Source: Actinomycetes bacterium (lineage in GTDB: Bacteria; Actinomycetota; Acidimicrobiia; IMCC26256; JANYLB01). From it: DNA of 64,000 nucleotides. The notes beneath the pieces were generated by a model, which worked only from the letters and a program-made list of their open reading frames with translations, did no database searches and was not told where the DNA came from. Positions 25,854 to 33,569 of this stretch are shown in pieces. Where the stretch lies: NCBI GenBank assembly GCA_025363815.1, contig JANYLB010000036.1, forward strand, positions 1-64,000. The letters run 5' to 3'. Within the stretch, counting starts at the first letter, position 1, and every line of letters begins with the position of its first letter. A program made the translations under genes and the position numbers.

Positions 25854-26852
25854 GTGAAGTTGCAGACACGGTTGTGTGACCTGTTGGGGGTCAAGAGTCC
25901 TGTGCTGAACGCGCCCATGGGTGGCGGCGACGCGCCGGCTTCACTTGCGGCCGCCGTCTCCGCTGCTGGCGGCTTCGGCCTGATTGGTGGGACCACGATG
26001 GGCGGGGCGCGATGGCTGGAAACCGAGATTCGCAAAGCGCGTGAGCTGACAGACCGCCCATTCGGTGTGGGTGTGATCGGCCACCTTCCCGGCGCCCACG
26101 AGTTGATGAACGTCGCCCTCGATGAAGGAGTTCGCGTCATCGCGGTCTCGTTCGCGGACCCGCGTCCGTTTGTGCAATCCGCGCACGACGTCGGAGCAAT
26201 CGTGTTGTGCCAGGTACGCACGGTTCGCGCGGCGCGGCAGGCGGCGGCGGCCGGAGTCGATGTCGTGACTGCGCAGGGGACCGAAGCGGGGGGTCACACC
26301 GGCCGCGTCTCGACGTTCCCACTCGTACCCGCGGTTGTCGACGCGGTCGCGCCGGTTCCGGTCGTGGCCGCCGGTGGGATCGCCGACGGCCGCGGCGTCG
26401 CTGCGGCTTTGGTGCTCGGAGCCGAGGGCGTGTGGATCGGTACGCGGTTCCTCGCGACACGCGAAGCGGGGGTCTCCGACGCGTACAAGCGTCGGGTCAT
26501 CGCGGCGAGCGCGGATGACACGGTGTTGACCGACGTTTTCGACATCGCAAGTGGAGTGCCCTGGCCGGACGGCGTTTCGGGGCGCGTGATCCGCAACGAG
26601 TTCTCGCAGCGATGGGAGGCGAGGGAAAGCGAACTGGCGGTGTGGGCCGGAGAACACCGGGCCGAATACCTTGCCCTTCGGCCGGGTACCGCGGTTGAAG
26701 AGCGCGCGGTTGAAGAGAAGGCTGTTTGGGCGGGCGAAGCCGTCGAGTTCGTGAACCGCATCGAATCCGCCGGGGAAGTCGTGCACGATTTGGTCGCGGA
26801 GGCCGCCGCCGTCCTCCGGAGGCGTCCGGCGAGTCTGCTCGGAGATGCCTGA
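25854..26852 (+). CDS. nitronate monooxygenase (2-nitropropane dioxygenase family)
   Basis: 332 residues from GTG 25854, the usual length. An FMN-binding TIM barrel: LNAPMGGGDAPASLAAAVSA, GGFGLIGG, DVVTAQGTEAGGHTG with the catalytic histidine, VPVVAAGGIADGRG and LGAEGVWIGTRFLAT. These enzymes oxidise nitronates such as propionate-3-nitronate or act on related carbanions. The frame stays open upstream to 25683 and encodes a Cys-rich stretch (HLTCEECGVVAGERHRAGC from ATG 25704), so a longer form with an N-terminal metal-binding extension is possible. No ribosome binding site clearly decides. Confidence 0.82.
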   Translation: MKLQTRLCDLLGVKSPVLNAPMGGGDAPASLAAAVSAAGGFGLIGGTTMGGARWLETEIRKARELTDRPFGVGVIGHLPGAHELMNVALDEGVRVIAVSFADPRPFVQSAHDVGAIVLCQVRTVRAARQAAAAGVDVVTAQGTEAGGHTGRVSTFPLVPAVVDAVAPVPVVAAGGIADGRGVAAALVLGAEGVWIGTRFLATREAGVSDAYKRRVIAASADDTVLTDVFDIASGVPWPDGVSGRVIRNEFSQRWEARESELAVWAGEHRAEYLALRPGTAVEERAVEEKAVWAGEAVEFVNRIESAGEVVHDLVAEAAAVLRRRPASLLGDA

Positions 26853-26961
26853 ATGGCACTCGCGTGAGCGCACACTTGTTCATCTATGAAACGCTAGAAT
26901 AATTACGGGTAGTTCGTGAAGAGCCATCCGCATGGGCTCTGGTGCGTGGGGGCGGTCAGCG

Positions 26962-27624
26962 ATGCAAGCGACACTGCAACAGCAGGCACGAGCACTCGGA
27001 GATCCGACGCGCCACGCCATTTTCCGCTACGTCGTCGACGGGGCTCGACCGATAGACGTTGCCGAGCTCACCGAGCATCTTGGTCTCAATCACAATGCGA
27101 TCCGTCAGCACCTGGCGAAGCTGGTGAGCGCGGGTCTCGTGGTGGAGGACCGCGCTCCGAGCACCGGCCGTGGTCGGCCGCGGCTCGTTTACCACATCAA
27201 CCCGGCGACGGAGAGCCGCTGGGGTGTCACCGGGCCGTACGAACGCCTCAGCTTGTTGTTGACCGAGATCCTGCGTACGGGAGACTCGGCTGTCGACGTC
27301 GGTCGGCGGTCGGTCGGCCGTCAAGAGCTTTCCGCCGAGGGAGGCGAAGATCCGGTCGCGCTGGTGTTCGAGACGATGGCGCGTCAAGGGTTCGATCCGG
27401 TGCTGAAACAGAAGGGTGCTCTGGTTGAACTGGTGCTGCGCACCTGCCCGTTCGAATCTGCCGCGCTCGCAGACCCCGACACCATGTGTGGGCTCCATCT
27501 CGGGATCGCCGAAGGAATCGCGGCACTCGATGGTGACGGCCTGGTCGTCGACGATCTCATTCGCCATGATCCCCGCCGTGCAAATTGCCGGCTCCGAATG
27601 CATCGAGCCGAGAGCACTGATTGA
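26962..27624 (+). CDS. SufR-like winged-helix regulator with C-terminal cysteines
   Basis: 220 residues. The N-terminal winged helix reads ALGDPTRHAIFRYVVDGARP, then LNHNAIRQHLAKLVSAGLV and GRGRPRLVYHINP. The C-terminal half has LVELVLRTCPFESAALADPD then M-C-G-L-H-L-G and, near the end, R-A-N-C-R-L: the CPF...C-x-LH arrangement known from SufR-like regulators, where cysteines hold an Fe-S cluster. Three such cysteines are present, one fewer than in cyanobacterial SufR. ATG 26962 is chosen; ATG 26932 is possible. No suf genes are near. Confidence 0.78.
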   Translation: MQATLQQQARALGDPTRHAIFRYVVDGARPIDVAELTEHLGLNHNAIRQHLAKLVSAGLVVEDRAPSTGRGRPRLVYHINPATESRWGVTGPYERLSLLLTEILRTGDSAVDVGRRSVGRQELSAEGGEDPVALVFETMARQGFDPVLKQKGALVELVLRTCPFESAALADPDTMCGLHLGIAEGIAALDGDGLVVDDLIRHDPRRANCRLRMHRAESTD

Positions 27625-27709
27625 GCGCTACGGCGCCTTCATCACGGACGCTTTGGTCGCTGCCCTGCTCGCTTGAGCCCTGAGCGTCCGCGCACCGATT
27701 CCGCCGATC

Positions 27710-28771
27710 TCAGCCGCGATGCCCGGAAAGCGCGGCGACCAGCTCGCGGCGGCTCCCGATCCCGAACTTGTCGAATACGCCGCGCAGGTGTTCTTGGAGG
27801 GTGTTCGAGGAGATCTGCAGCTCGCCGGTGATCCGACGAGTGGACCAGCCCTGGAGCACGAGCGCGGCGACCCGTTGCTGCGCCGGTGTGAGGCCGCGGG
27901 CTGCGAGCGCGAGCGAACTCAGCTGCATCGGGTTCGCGAGCTCGAGGATCACCGCTATTTGGCCCGCGGCCTGCCCCCGTAATGGTGAAGCCTGCACGGT
28001 GATCCACACGCCGCGACTCGTCCGGAGCCGGGTGACGGCTGCGCCGGACATCAACGCTCGGCCGGCGCCCGCCAACTGTGCGGCCGCGGCCAAGATCGGC
28101 ACCGGCAGCGCGCTGCGGTCGGCAAGATCGTCGCCGGCGATCTCGCCGAGCCATCGGTCGGCTTGAGCGTTGATCGAGATGACGGTCAGGTCATCACCAA
28201 GGATCACGATCCCCGGTTCGTTCGGCACGGCGGTGTCGGATTCGGATGAGAACGTGAGGCTTCGCCGGAGACCTTCTCCCAGGTGCGGACCCAGTTGGCG
28301 AAGAAGTTCGATCTCGTCTTCGCTGAACCCGAGCGAGGAGTCCTCGCGGTGCAGGCAGAGCACGCCCCAGCATTGACCGCCGGCCATCAGCGCAACCCGG
28401 AGTTCGTCACCGAGACCGAGGGGCGCCAGAACGTCTCGGTAGCGCAAGCTCAAAGCTCGATCTCCCCGCGTCGCCTGATCGAGCGAACCGACTCTGTCGG
28501 ACGAGCTGACTAGCGACGCGAACTTGTTCACGTCGTCGTGACCGAACTCGTTTTCGAGGAAGAGCGGCGTCGCGGCTCCGAGCGGTTCCTCCGCGAGCGC
28601 GGAGGTGAAGAGAACGGTGATGGGGTCGACGGTCGCGAAGAAGGCTGCGTCGATAGAAAGAAGCGCACGCAGCCGCCGCAAGGCCTCCCTGCGGAACGCG
28701 GTGGAATCGAGGCCCCGAGACGACAACGCTGCGACGTCGGCGGTGCGCCGCTCCGACCTGGTGTTGGCCAC
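27710..28771 (-). CDS. LuxR family regulator with GAF- and PAS-like sensor domains
   Basis: 353 residues. A GAF-like domain (about 15-165: RRLRALLSIDAAFFATVDPI, LGDELRVALMAGGQCWGVLC) is followed by a PAS-like region (GIVILGDDLTVISINAQADR) and a C-terminal LuxR helix-turn-helix (LTPAQQRVAALVLQGWSTRR, then ISSNTLQEHLRGVFDKFGIG). The start GTG 28771 is supported by TATCGT exactly 6 nt upstream; the longer ATG 28816 would lie upstream of that promoter. Ligand unknown. It is convergent with the SufR-like gene. Confidence 0.83.
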   Translation of the reverse strand: MANTRSERRTADVAALSSRGLDSTAFRREALRRLRALLSIDAAFFATVDPITVLFTSALAEEPLGAATPLFLENEFGHDDVNKFASLVSSSDRVGSLDQATRGDRALSLRYRDVLAPLGLGDELRVALMAGGQCWGVLCLHREDSSLGFSEDEIELLRQLGPHLGEGLRRSLTFSSESDTAVPNEPGIVILGDDLTVISINAQADRWLGEIAGDDLADRSALPVPILAAAAQLAGAGRALMSGAAVTRLRTSRGVWITVQASPLRGQAAGQIAVILELANPMQLSSLALAARGLTPAQQRVAALVLQGWSTRRITGELQISSNTLQEHLRGVFDKFGIGSRRELVAALSGHRG

Positions 28772-28777
28772 AGATGC

Positions 28778-28783
28778 ACGATA
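28778..28783 (-). promoter_or_regulatory. -10 element for leaderless LuxR-type gene
   Basis: TATCGT on the minus strand, 6 nt before GTG 28771; decides the start. Confidence 0.5.
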
Positions 28784-28844
28784 GGTCTGCCGCCGGCAGC
28801 GATGCCCTCGGGTCATGTTCTCTGGTTCGTCGGGCCGCGCCTCT

Positions 28845-29267
28845 TCATGGTTGGGGAACGACCCCGAGCTGGCGAAGGAAGCCGAGATCGTCGAGACGCC
28901 CCCAGCGTTCGACGATGCGGCCGTCTTGGATGCGGAAGATGTTGATGCCCTGGAGAGTGACCGTGTGGCCGGTCGGGGCCACCCCCATGATCTCGCCGCG
29001 ATGGGTCCCGGAGGCGGTGAAGAGCTCTGTGACTATGTCGTTTTCGCCCACGAGGAGGTGGAGGTCGCTGTGCCAGTCCGGGAACACCTTCCGTAGCATC
29101 GCACCGGCGCTGCGCATGCCTTCACGGTCAGGGCTGACTCCGAACGGTGGATCGTGGTTCACGAAACTGTCGGACAAGTAGGTGTCGACTGCAAGAGGAT
29201 CCCCCAGGCTGAAGAGGGAACTGATGAAGTCGCGGACGAGATCCTTGTTCTCTTCGATGGTTGTCAT
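28845..29267 (-). CDS. SnoaL-like/ester-cyclase-type polyketide-cyclase-fold protein
   Basis: 140 residues of the NTF2-like fold: NKDLVRDFISSLFSLGDPLA, SFVNHDPPFGVSPDREG, LRKVFPDWHSDLHLLVGEND, then HRGEIMGVAPTGHTVTLQGI and FRIQDGRIVERWGRLDDLGF. This series of motifs is typical for SnoaL-like proteins, which cyclise or hydrate small ligands; no substrate can be named. ATG 29267 starts the conserved part. It lies 105 bp downstream of the alpha/beta hydrolase on the same strand. Confidence 0.83.
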   Translation of the reverse strand: MTTIEENKDLVRDFISSLFSLGDPLAVDTYLSDSFVNHDPPFGVSPDREGMRSAGAMLRKVFPDWHSDLHLLVGENDIVTELFTASGTHRGEIMGVAPTGHTVTLQGINIFRIQDGRIVERWGRLDDLGFLRQLGVVPQP

Positions 29268-29372
29268 GACGGCAGTGTCCGACGACAAGCGAACATTCAC
29301 CACCCCGAATAGTTGGGGTGTCGCCCGCAACGGTTGACCCTCGTGGATCCAGGCGGCGGTCGTAACCACGGC

Positions 29373-30143
29373 TCATGCAGTGGGAACCGAACGCAGCACC
29401 GCAGCGAATGTCTCGGGGTCGGTGACCGCGGGGATGTGCCCGCCGTCGAGATGCACGACAGTCGGCGGGAGGGGCAGCCGGGTGATCAGCTCTTCCTGTA
29501 ACGCCAGGGGAATGGGACGATCCCGTTCGTTGGTGACGTAGGTGACGGGTACCGCCGCCGCGGCTGACCAGTGCACCGCCTGGAAGTAGTGGTGGACGGT
29601 GTCGGGGACGCACCGCATCGGATCGACGACGAACGCGAGGGTCTCGTCGTCGAGCGGATCCCCTCCGTAGGCAACGCGGAACGGCTCAGGATCTTCTGGT
29701 GGTCCCGGCAGAGTGATCACTGTGCCGTCACCGCGAGCCTGCTCGGCCGCGAGTCGCAGGCCCTCGCCGTGTCGCGGTTGCATCGCGTCGAGCCCGCACC
29801 CGCCTTCGGGTGGCACCAATGCCGCGTTCAGCACGATGTGGGCGACCCGGCCATCGAGCCCCGCGACCACACCGGGGACGACGAGACCGCCCGACGAATG
29901 GGCTACGAGCACGATCGGGTCCTCGATCGCCGCGGCGTCGATGTCGGCGATGACCGACGCGACCTCATCATCGACTGTGAGCGTCGCGAGGTCGAAGGGC
30001 CTGGAGCCGCGGCCGGGTAGGTCGATCGCGATCGCCGCTCCGCCGAGGTGGGGGACCAGGCGGTCCCAGAAGCGGGCGGTCGACCCGCCTCCGTGGACGA
30101 GCACGAACGTGAACCGCGGCCAAAGGTCAGCCCGCGGCTTCAC
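29373..30143 (-). CDS. alpha/beta hydrolase
   Basis: 256 residues of the alpha/beta-hydrolase fold: FVLVHGGGSTARFWDRLVPH (oxyanion hole), the nucleophile elbow A-H-S-S-G (in IVLVAHSSGGLVVPG, Ser at about 87), and C-terminal H-I-P in LDGGHIPAVTDPE carrying the catalytic histidine. Resembles esterases related to plant salicylate/methyl-ester esterases (EstC-like). Start GTG 30143. Substrate unknown. Confidence 0.83.
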   Translation of the reverse strand: MKPRADLWPRFTFVLVHGGGSTARFWDRLVPHLGGAAIAIDLPGRGSRPFDLATLTVDDEVASVIADIDAAAIEDPIVLVAHSSGGLVVPGVVAGLDGRVAHIVLNAALVPPEGGCGLDAMQPRHGEGLRLAAEQARGDGTVITLPGPPEDPEPFRVAYGGDPLDDETLAFVVDPMRCVPDTVHHYFQAVHWSAAAAVPVTYVTNERDRPIPLALQEELITRLPLPPTVVHLDGGHIPAVTDPETFAAVLRSVPTA

Positions 30144-30218
30144 CGGGGACGCCCTCGAGTCATCTCAAGCACGCTAAGCGAAGGCGGGGGCGAGCCGGGC
30201 GAACGTATGACTTTACCG

Positions 30219-30259
30219 CTGATTCAATAGATGATAAGTTGACAAAAATGTAATATTTG
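30219..30259 (+). promoter_or_regulatory. AT-rich promoter/operator tract of the ArsR-SulP operon
   Basis: A sharply AT-rich island in GC-rich DNA with TTGACA (30239-30244), TAATAT (30251-30256) and an imperfect palindrome TTCAA (30223-30227)/TTGA (30239-30242). The hexamers are not at standard spacing to each other, so the exact promoter is unsure. Confidence 0.4.
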
Positions 30260-30271
30260 CAGGTGCTCGGA

Positions 30272-30310
30272 AGCCGGAAGTGACAGCCGGAAGTGACAGC
30301 CGGAAGTGAA
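30272..30310 (+). repeat. three tandem 13-bp repeats
   Basis: AGCCGGAAGTGAC at 30272-30284 and 30285-30297 and a third copy differing in the last base at 30298-30310. They separate the AT-rich promoter tract from the ribosome binding site of the ArsR gene. Confidence 0.92.
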
Positions 30311-30325
30311 AGAAGGTGGAGCGGT

Positions 30326-30679
30326 GTGAACGAGCCAGGCCGTTCGGACGGGCTGAACCGTCCGATCTCGGAGATCAAGGCAGAGCTGTTCAAGGCGCTC
30401 GCACACCCGGCGCGCATCCGGGTGCTCGAGTTGCTGGCCGAGGGTGAGCGGCCGGTAGGCGAGATCCAGCCTCTGGTCGGGATCGAAGCATCACACCTTT
30501 CGCAGCAACTCGGCGTGCTCCGGCGCGCCGGGCTTGTCGTCACCCGGAAGGCGGGCTCCTCTGTCTTCTACGCGATCCGCGATCCCCTGCTCGTGGAGCT
30601 GCTCGCAGTGGCGAAGCGCATGCTGATCAACTCGCTCTCCGAGACCGAAGATCTGCTCGCGGATCTCAGGGCTCGGTGA
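30326..30679 (+). CDS. ArsR family transcriptional regulator
   Basis: 117 residues: a winged helix with LFKALAHPARIRVLELLAEG, then VGIEASHLSQQLGVLRRAGL and VFYAIRDPLLVELL. No cysteine cluster for metal binding (no C-x-C in the recognition helix), so it is not a classical arsenic or zinc sensor. GTG 30326 follows GGTGGAG. It is 7 bp upstream of the SulP gene, hence the transporter's likely regulator. Confidence 0.85.
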   Translation: MNEPGRSDGLNRPISEIKAELFKALAHPARIRVLELLAEGERPVGEIQPLVGIEASHLSQQLGVLRRAGLVVTRKAGSSVFYAIRDPLLVELLAVAKRMLINSLSETEDLLADLRAR

Positions 30680-30686
30680 TCGGCTG

Positions 30687-32405
30687 ATGATCGCCGAGGA
30701 CCCGGTAGCCGACGGTTCTGAAGCGCCGATCGCCAATCGGAGGTGGTCGCCGGGGCTCAGCTGGCTGACTCGACTGTTGCCCCGCCGGTCAGACTACGCG
30801 GGGCTAGGGCGCTCATGGCGTGGAGACGTGGTCGCCGGGATCACCGTCGGGGTCGTAGCTCTTCCACTGGCCTTGGCGTTCGGGATCACGACCGGTCTGG
30901 GGGCAACTGCCGGGATCATGACTGCGATAGTCGCCGGGTTGGTCGCCGGGGTGTTCGGCGGTTCGAACGTCCAGGTCTCGGGGCCGACGGGTGCCATGAC
31001 GGTCGTGCTCGTTCCCGTCGTCGCCCGCTACGGCGCGGACGCCGTCTATGCCGTTGCGATGATGGCCGGGGTCCTGGTGCTCATCGCCGCGTTCTTCCGG
31101 CTCGGTCGATACCTCGCGTTCATCCCGTGGCCTGTAGTCGAAGGCTTCACCATCGGAATTGCAATCATCATCTTCTTGCAGCAAGTCCCCGCTGCGCTGG
31201 GGGTCGTGAAGCCTGCAGGCGAGAACACCGCCGCGATCGCGGTCCGTGCTCTCGGCGACGCATTCAGGAGCGGGAACGTGTTCGCGCTCGCACTCGTTGC
31301 GCTCGTCGTGACCGTGATGATCGCTACGCCTCACGTGCACAAGGCAGCGCCGTCATCTCTGGTCGCGGTCGTGCTCGCAACTATCGTTGCGTCGGTCGGA
31401 GAATGGAACGTCGCTCGAATCGGAGCGCTGCCGAACTCGCTCCCTCTCCCTTCCCTGCCCCATGTGCAGGCGGGTCAGATCGGTGACCTTTTCGGGGCTG
31501 GCTTCGCAGTCGCTGCCCTCGCTGCGATCGAGAGCCTCCTCTCGGCGAAGGTAGCTGATGGGATGTCCGACACCGCTCGTCACGATCCCGATCGCGAGCT
31601 CTTCGGGCAGGGCCTTGCCAATCTTGCGTCGCCGCTATTCGGCGGGTTGCCCGCCACGGGTGCGATCGCCCGTACCGCTGTGAACGTCCGGGCCGGTGCC
31701 CGTACGCGCGTCTCGGCGATCGTGCACGCGCTGGTGCTCGCGCTGGTGGTTCTGGTTGCCGGTCCGCTGGTCTCGCGTATCCCTCTCGCCGCGCTCGCCG
31801 GAGTCCTGATGGTGACGGCTGTGAAGATGGTGGAGATCCACAACGTCAAGGCGGTGCTTCGCTCTACGAGATCTGATGCCGCGGTTCTCGTGCTCACGGC
31901 CGCCGTCACGATCGCGTTCGATCTCATCCTCGCGGTCGAAGTCGGTGTGGCGCTGGCCGCGATCCTCGCGCTGCGCGCGGTTTCTCGTTCCGCGTCAGTG
32001 GTGGCCGAGCGGATTCCGACGGTCGAGGTAGACACGGCGACCGAAGCCAAGCTGCTTCACGAGCACATCATCACCTACCGACTCGACGGCGCACTGTTCT
32101 TCGGCGCGGCGCAACGTTTTCTCACCGAGCTCACCGCGGTGACAGACGTACGTGTCGTGATACTGCGTCTCCCCGAGGTTCAGCTGCTCGACGCCACCGG
32201 CGCGCAAGCGCTCGGCCAGATCGTCGCGGAGTTGGAGGATCGCGGTATCACAGTGTTGCTCAAGGGTCCGAGCCCCGAACACCTGCGTGTTCTCGAAGCA
32301 GTGGGTGCGATCGATCGACTCGCCCACGAACGGCACGTCTTCTCGAATCTCGACGACGCGGTTGCACATGCTCGCCGCCACCTCACCCGCCCGTCGCGGG
32401 TCTAG
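30687..32405 (+). CDS. SulP family anion transporter with STAS domain
   Basis: 572 residues: about 12-14 membrane segments and a cytoplasmic STAS domain. LRYRDVAG-type entry is seen as RRSDYAGLGRSWRGDVVAGI, followed by VALPLALAFGITTGLGATAG and SGPTGAMTVVLVPVV, the SulP signature. The STAS part (about 440-560) has YRLDGALFFGAAQRFLTELT and VVILRLPEVQLLDATGAQAL. SulP proteins move sulfate, bicarbonate or other anions, usually with H+ or Na+. Substrate not decided; sulfate fits the sulfur genes elsewhere in the window. It is paired with ArsR; the 3' end overlaps the convergent TetR gene by 23 bp. Confidence 0.9.
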   Translation: MIAEDPVADGSEAPIANRRWSPGLSWLTRLLPRRSDYAGLGRSWRGDVVAGITVGVVALPLALAFGITTGLGATAGIMTAIVAGLVAGVFGGSNVQVSGPTGAMTVVLVPVVARYGADAVYAVAMMAGVLVLIAAFFRLGRYLAFIPWPVVEGFTIGIAIIIFLQQVPAALGVVKPAGENTAAIAVRALGDAFRSGNVFALALVALVVTVMIATPHVHKAAPSSLVAVVLATIVASVGEWNVARIGALPNSLPLPSLPHVQAGQIGDLFGAGFAVAALAAIESLLSAKVADGMSDTARHDPDRELFGQGLANLASPLFGGLPATGAIARTAVNVRAGARTRVSAIVHALVLALVVLVAGPLVSRIPLAALAGVLMVTAVKMVEIHNVKAVLRSTRSDAAVLVLTAAVTIAFDLILAVEVGVALAAILALRAVSRSASVVAERIPTVEVDTATEAKLLHEHIITYRLDGALFFGAAQRFLTELTAVTDVRVVILRLPEVQLLDATGAQALGQIVAELEDRGITVLLKGPSPEHLRVLEAVGAIDRLAHERHVFSNLDDAVAHARRHLTRPSRV

Positions 32406-33054
32406 GCCCGGGAAGTGGCCTGAAGAGTGCGGCGATGCTCTGGCACAGGATGTCGGTCGCCTGCGCGATGGAGTACCCGAGGCGTACGCGGAGACTCTCC
32501 ACCCCTTCGAACTGCGTGAGGGTGTCGGTCGCGGCCAATGCCGCTCGCCGCGAGTTCGGGGCCAGTAGCGCCAGCTCGGGTTCGAACATCGCGGCGGTCT
32601 GGTACGCCAGCTGCTCGCGGACCCGGGTGATCTGTTCGAGCATGATCGGGTTGGTTGGTGCCCGGAGAAGTGCGGCGCGGACCGCCGGTGCCGCCGCCTC
32701 GTAGAGACGCAACCGGCAGGCCACGAAGCGGGCGACCCGTTCGTCGAGCGGGCCGACGCCGAGATCGGGGATCTCGCGGAGAGGGGCAATGGTCGTCTGG
32801 TGCTGGTCGATAGCGGCGCGCACAAGTGCATCGAAGTCATCGAAGTACCGGTACACCGAGCGGAGCGAGACCCCGGATCGTCGGGCGACCTCAGACACGC
32901 TCGGGGCGAGCTGGTGCTCACTGAACAGCTCGATCACCGCGCCGAGCACCAGGTCGCGGTTGCGGTCCCTGCGGGCGGTACGACCGTCGATCACCCGGGG
33001 GCCGACAGGCGGGTCTTCGATTTCGCCAACCCGCTCTTCGGCATCCTTGGTCAC
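32383..33054 (-). CDS. TetR family transcriptional regulator
   Basis: 223 residues. The helix-turn-helix is SVSEVARRSGVSLRSVYRYF followed by DALVRAAIDQHQ (about residues 50-85); the rest is a helical ligand-binding domain ending with a proline-rich tail. GTG 33054 is chosen because GAGAGGAG lies 8 nt upstream. It is divergent from the SRPBCC-sulfatase-propeller operon with a palindrome between, so this operon is the presumed target. Confidence 0.86.
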   Translation of the reverse strand: MTKDAEERVGEIEDPPVGPRVIDGRTARRDRNRDLVLGAVIELFSEHQLAPSVSEVARRSGVSLRSVYRYFDDFDALVRAAIDQHQTTIAPLREIPDLGVGPLDERVARFVACRLRLYEAAAPAVRAALLRAPTNPIMLEQITRVREQLAYQTAAMFEPELALLAPNSRRAALAATDTLTQFEGVESLRVRLGYSIAQATDILCQSIAALFRPLPGPRPATGG

Positions 33055-33092
33055 GAGGCGCACTCCTCTCCGGCGCATGCGTCCCGAGATTC

Positions 33093-33109
33093 TGGCACAG
33101 TGTCTGCCA
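33093..33109. promoter_or_regulatory. candidate TetR operator
   Basis: TGGCA-N7-TGCCA in the gap between the divergent TetR and SRPBCC genes. Confidence 0.4.
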
Positions 33110-33164
33110 CTAGTGCAGGGTGACGTCGAGCAGGGGGCCGGTTGCGAGCCGTGAAACGAGAACC

Positions 33165-33569
33165 GTGAGCGCCGGGGCATCGGTGCGCAAGGAGATCCGG
33201 ATTCGCCGCGAAGCTGCCGACGTGTGGGCCAGGGTCGAAGACCCCGGCGCCATCGAGGACTGGTTCCCCGGCATCGTGGCATCGACAGTCGACGGCAATA
33301 CCCGTGTCATCACCCTCGGTTCCGGGCTGGTGATGCCGGAGGAGATCATCACGTCGGATCCGATCCAGCGCCGCTTCCAGTACCGCATCACCGCGCCGAT
33401 CTTTCGCAACCATCTCGGCACGATCGACGTCATAGATCTCGGTGATGACACTTCGCTCGTCGTGTATTCCACCGATGCCGAGCCGCGCACGATGGCATTG
33501 GTGATCGGCGCGGCCACCGCCGGCGCGCTCGCCGAGCTACGCAACCAGATGGAGCCGGAGGAGAACTGA
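33165..33569 (+). CDS. SRPBCC family protein
   Basis: 134 residues of the START/SRPBCC ligand-binding fold: VRKEIRIRREAADVWARVED at the first strand and PGAIEDWFPGIVAS, then RFQYRITAPIFRNHLGTIDV. Function unknown. GTG 33165 gives the standard beginning; GTG 33120 is possible. Its stop overlaps the sulfatase start, so both are in one operon. Confidence 0.75.
   Translation: MSAGASVRKEIRIRREAADVWARVEDPGAIEDWFPGIVASTVDGNTRVITLGSGLVMPEEIITSDPIQRRFQYRITAPIFRNHLGTIDVIDLGDDTSLVVYSTDAEPRTMALVIGAATAGALAELRNQMEPEEN

Noticed and set aside
30293-30326. Upstream extension of the ArsR gene through the 13-bp repeats
   Set aside because: GTG 30326 has a good GGTGGAG; the extension would translate the tandem repeat and lacks a ribosome binding site.
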